Below, in pieces: positions 61,342 through 64,000 of a stretch of 64,000 nt of DNA. Under the pieces are notes generated by a model, which had not been told where the DNA came from, made no database searches, and was given only the letters and a program-made list of their open reading frames with translations. The stretch lies in the NCBI GenBank assembly GCA_029948255.1, contig JALIZF010001478.1:124001-188000 (forward strand), given 5' to 3'. The position numbers were made by a program, and so were the translations under genes. How positions within the stretch are numbered: position 1 is the stretch's first letter; the number at the start of each line of letters is the position of its first letter. Origin of the DNA: Telmatactis stephensoni. Lineage: Eukaryota; Cnidaria; Anthozoa; Actiniaria; Isophelliidae.

Positions 61342-64000
61342 CCATGGTCACAGCAAAGGAAACCAGGATTTTCTCTCCAACATTGTGGAAGAAGGCAGCA
61401 TGGAAGACCTCCCTAAGACATTTGAACAAGAAGAGCAATATTTAAATGATTGCTTGAAGTCCATAAATAGCAGTTCAGAAGATGTATGTTGATACAGTGC
61501 ACTCCCTTCAAGGTGGACACTTTTGGGACAGCTCTTAGTGTCTGCCTTGGAGAGGTGTCTGTCTTAGAGGGAGTTTTGTTACAGACAATATGGGGCAGCA
61601 ATTAGGCTGGGACCAGGCATATTTGTCCGCCTTAGAGAGGTGTCCATCTTAAAAGGAGTTTCAATACAGACAATATGGGGCATGAAATTAGGCTGGGACC
61701 AGACATATGTGTCCGCCTTAGAGAGGTGTCTGCCTTACAGGGTGTTCACATTGAGGGAGTTCACTGGAAAACCTTTTTTCTCAGTTTATTTCAATACCCA
61801 TTGCATTATACAGTTTAATGTTCACTAATGGCCTCCTCTCCAAATCGACCAGTATTTTCTGTCCCCACAAACGAGCTGTCTATACATTTACTCTATACTG
61901 AAACCTCTGTACAACGACCACCTATCTACAACGTCCAGCATCTTGTCCTCACCATTGATCTGATCCATACATTTACTCTATATTGTAACCTCTGTACAAC
62001 GACCACCTCTCCATAATGGCCAGCATTTTCCGGCCCTACCATCGATCACAGCCATACATCCATCCACTCTATATTGAAACCTCTGTACAACGACCACTTC
62101 ATCTGCCCCCCATAGTGGATTTATTTATATATTGTAAATTAGGAATGAAAAACCTCGTAGGATTTGCTAATAAAATTGTATTGTATTGTCTTACGGAAAG
62201 GTTCTACTGTAATTTGCATTTGTTCTAGATTTTCTAAACAGTTTATTCCTTACCTTTAGGTTCACTGTAGTGAGGTTGAAGAATACGACTTCGACGATTT
62301 TAACTCCATCGCAAGCACAGCGTCCATGCTGAATCTCTCCGGCGACCCCGACGAACGACTTAACATTACCAGTCCACCCCCGGCCAGGCCAACACGACAA
62401 TCGCCTAGTACCTCTATCAATTGTTTTAAAGTTAATCCCTCGTGGAACAGCCTGGGGCAGAAGAATGGACTTACTGCTTTGAATGGCAATGAAAGGCTTT
62501 CCAATTATCAAAAGTCGCTTTCAAGAGTGCAAAATTGGGACCGTCTAGGGAAGGGTGGAGAACAAGAGGACTGGGGTCAGGTCCTCCTACAAGCAGCTGA
62601 GGCTGGCGATCTGATAACTGTGGTAAGTAGAAGCGGTAATTCTAATGAATTTCATATGTGAGTATCCATATTAATGGTGTCCATATTATTTGGATGGCAA
62701 AATAAGTGGATGTCCGCATTTAGTGAGTGTGGGTGTATTTAGTGAGTGTCCCTATTTAATGAGTGCGGGCAGGAGTCCATTACTAGTAATGGACTCCTGG
62801 TTCAGGTGTATTAAGTGGGTGTCCCTATTTAATGGGTGTGGGTGTATTTAGTGGGTGTTCGTGTAGTTGGTATCCGTATTTAGTGAGTGTGGGTGTATTT
62901 AGTGGGTGTTTGTGTAGTTGGTATCCGTATTTAGTGAGTGTGGGTGTATTTAGTGGGTGTTTGTGTAGTTGGTATCCGTATTTAGTGAGTGTGGGTGTAT
63001 TTAGTGGGTGTTTGTGTAGTTGGTATCCGTATTTAGTGAGCGTCCATCTTATGTATACATCTATCAAGCCGAGTTTCCCTTGAAACGTCTTTCTTGTCCT
63101 TTCAGCAAAACGCCGTGTCCCATCTTGGTGCCACCAAGGATTCCTTGATCACAGCTCAAGACACAGCAGGCAACACAACCACTCCACAAAGCGGCACAGA
63201 ATGGCAAACTACAGTGTTTAAAGTGGCTGGTGAAAAGAGCACCGCACGAAGCTGTTGCTATTGGAAACCATGATGATATGACCCCCGCTGCTATGGCAAC
63301 ACAGGTATGTGTGTTATATCAGATTTTTGGAGTTTTATTACTAGTTACTATAGATTTCCAGTACTCCTATAACCGCCACAGATGCTTTACGCTAGCCTCC
63401 TGTGTCCAATCATTGTTGGCTTAGTGGTTCATTGTGAAGTCCTCTAAGTGAGATGACTCTCGTCGTCTTCATTCTCGTCTCACCAGGGCGGCGAAAGTAA
63501 GACGAGTCTTATCTTAGAAGTGACATTATTATTTAGAAAAGACGTAAAACGCACTTTTAGTCAAAGACATGTGTGACTTGTCGAAGAACAGCATTCTGAG
63601 CTGTTCTTATTTTGTTCGCGTCTCAGACAAAAAGTGTCGTTTGTATGTAGAGTTTATATGTTTGCGTCTTATCTAAGTCGAGTCTAAGATAAAAAGAATG
63701 TGAAATCGCCATGTCGGGAGTTGGACCTACAAGAGCATTTAACTAAAGAGGTCTCGTCTGTGCGCGCGAGAAGCGGACGCGCGGATGCTTAGAGCAGATT
63801 TCGTATAAGTGTGAAACGGACCACGCCGTACTGTAACGATGTCAGTACCGTGACGTCTATAAAAACATGCGAAATTCCTGATGTAAATGTGCCGTGATTG
63901 TGCGGTGCTGTTTTCACAGTCATACGAAAACTGCTGTATTAGAGAGAGGCTGTTTAATAGAAGTTTGTTGATTAAATGTTGTTTTTCTTTCTTTCCAGTA
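61342..64000 (+). CDS. synphilin-1-like ankyrin protein, 5' part, frame broken in exon 3
   Basis: Partial gene running off the right edge. Exons 61342-61483, 62260-62622, 63106-63304 and one starting at 63999 (acceptor TTTCTTTCCAG). The acidic N-terminus (MEDLPKTFEQ from 61400, then EEYDFDDFNSIAS) and the order acidic start, Ser/Pro-rich region, then DWGQVLLQAAEAGD and ankyrin-like repeats resemble synphilin-1 (SNCAIP), whose vertebrate form binds alpha-synuclein; espin-like ankyrin proteins are the main alternative. The first ankyrin repeat reads DTAGNT in one frame and PLHKAAQNGKLQCLKWLV in the next: one extra base at about 63176-63178. Without it exon 3 is 198 nt, phase 0 on both sides. 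The start is either the ATG at 61400 or lies in an unseen upstream exon, because exon 1 is open back to its acceptor. Confidence 0.65.
61500..61760. repeat. tandem repeat in intron of synphilin-like gene
   Basis: Two to three long units containing CCTTAGAGAGGTGTC and ATACAGACAATATGGGGCA, about 95-110 bp apart. Confidence 0.7.
61855..62110. repeat. tandem repeat with CCTCTGTACAACGACCAC unit
   Basis: Three units of roughly 90 bp, each with CTCTATA(C/T)TG(A/T)AACCTCTG followed by TACAACGACCAC. Same intron as the previous repeat. Confidence 0.7.
62835..63050. repeat. 57-bp minisatellite
   Basis: Four copies of a 57-bp unit (GTATTTAGTGAGTGTGGGTG, then TATTTAGTGGGTGTTTGTG, then TAGTTGGTATCC). The period is a multiple of three, so both strands give repetitive open frames. 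It sits in the intron before exon 3. Confidence 0.9.
63792..63936. mobile_element. TA-flanked MITE (TTTCGTATGAGTG family)
   Basis: Left end GAGCAGATTTCGTATAAGTG after TA, right end CATACGAAAACTGCTG before TA, core GTCTATAAAAACATGCGAAA. In the intron before the exon at 63999. Confidence 0.8.

Noticed and set aside
62825..63083. Gly-Val-Phe-Ser-Gly-Cys repeat frame and its antisense
   Set aside because: 57-bp intronic minisatellite, again open because of its period.

Overview
The window is nuclear DNA from an intron-rich, AT-rich animal genome. The protein set (PEX11-gamma, SLC25A42, HSF2BP, a synphilin-1-like ankyrin protein, an MFS_1-like/MFSD6-like transporter and a trehalose-6-phosphate synthase), small GT-AG introns and very many short foldback DNA elements suggest a non-bilaterian or basal marine animal, most likely an anthozoan cnidarian such as a stony coral. 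That placement is inference from gene content only. No bacterial, viral or organellar gene was seen.

Layout: 1-5.9 kb has no gene, only simple repeats. 6.4-6.8 kb holds the 3' stump of a non-LTR retrotransposon. 6.8-12.6 kb (minus) is an eight-exon trehalose-phosphate synthase with a 2-nt frame break. 12.6-19.2 kb is a field of foldback/MITE elements. 19.2-21.1 kb (minus) has the last two exons of an Ig-domain gene whose 5' part was not found. 23.8-25.7 kb (plus) is a two-exon PEX11-gamma gene. 27.2-30.2 kb (minus) is an MFSD6-like transporter copy with three frame breaks and a TA-flanked MITE inside coding sequence, so probably a pseudogene. 32.1-37.2 kb (minus) is intact five-exon SLC25A42. 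39.9-48.0 kb (minus) is intact twelve-exon HSF2BP. 50.4-54.1 kb (minus) is an unrecognised, probably dually acylated coiled-coil protein. From 61.3 kb to the right edge (plus) is the 5' part of a synphilin-1-like gene with a 1-nt frame break in its first ankyrin repeat.

The genes do not form one pathway. They are ordinary single transcription units and intron phases were checked by hand at each junction. PEX11G, SLC25A42, HSF2BP and the coiled-coil gene splice without any frame conflict (23 exons), which makes the breaks in the TPS, MFSD6-like and synphilin-like genes worth checking: they may be real lesions or local assembly errors, and all of them read as insertions.

The other main content is a set of non-autonomous DNA transposon families: TA-flanked MITEs sharing TTTCGTATGAGTG ends (about eight copies), 9-bp-TSD Mutator-like elements, TAA-TSD Harbinger-like elements, a TTAA-flanked palindromic family, and 575-700 bp TA-flanked foldbacks. 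Most exist as at least two copies in this window, so ends and target-site duplications can be read by comparison.
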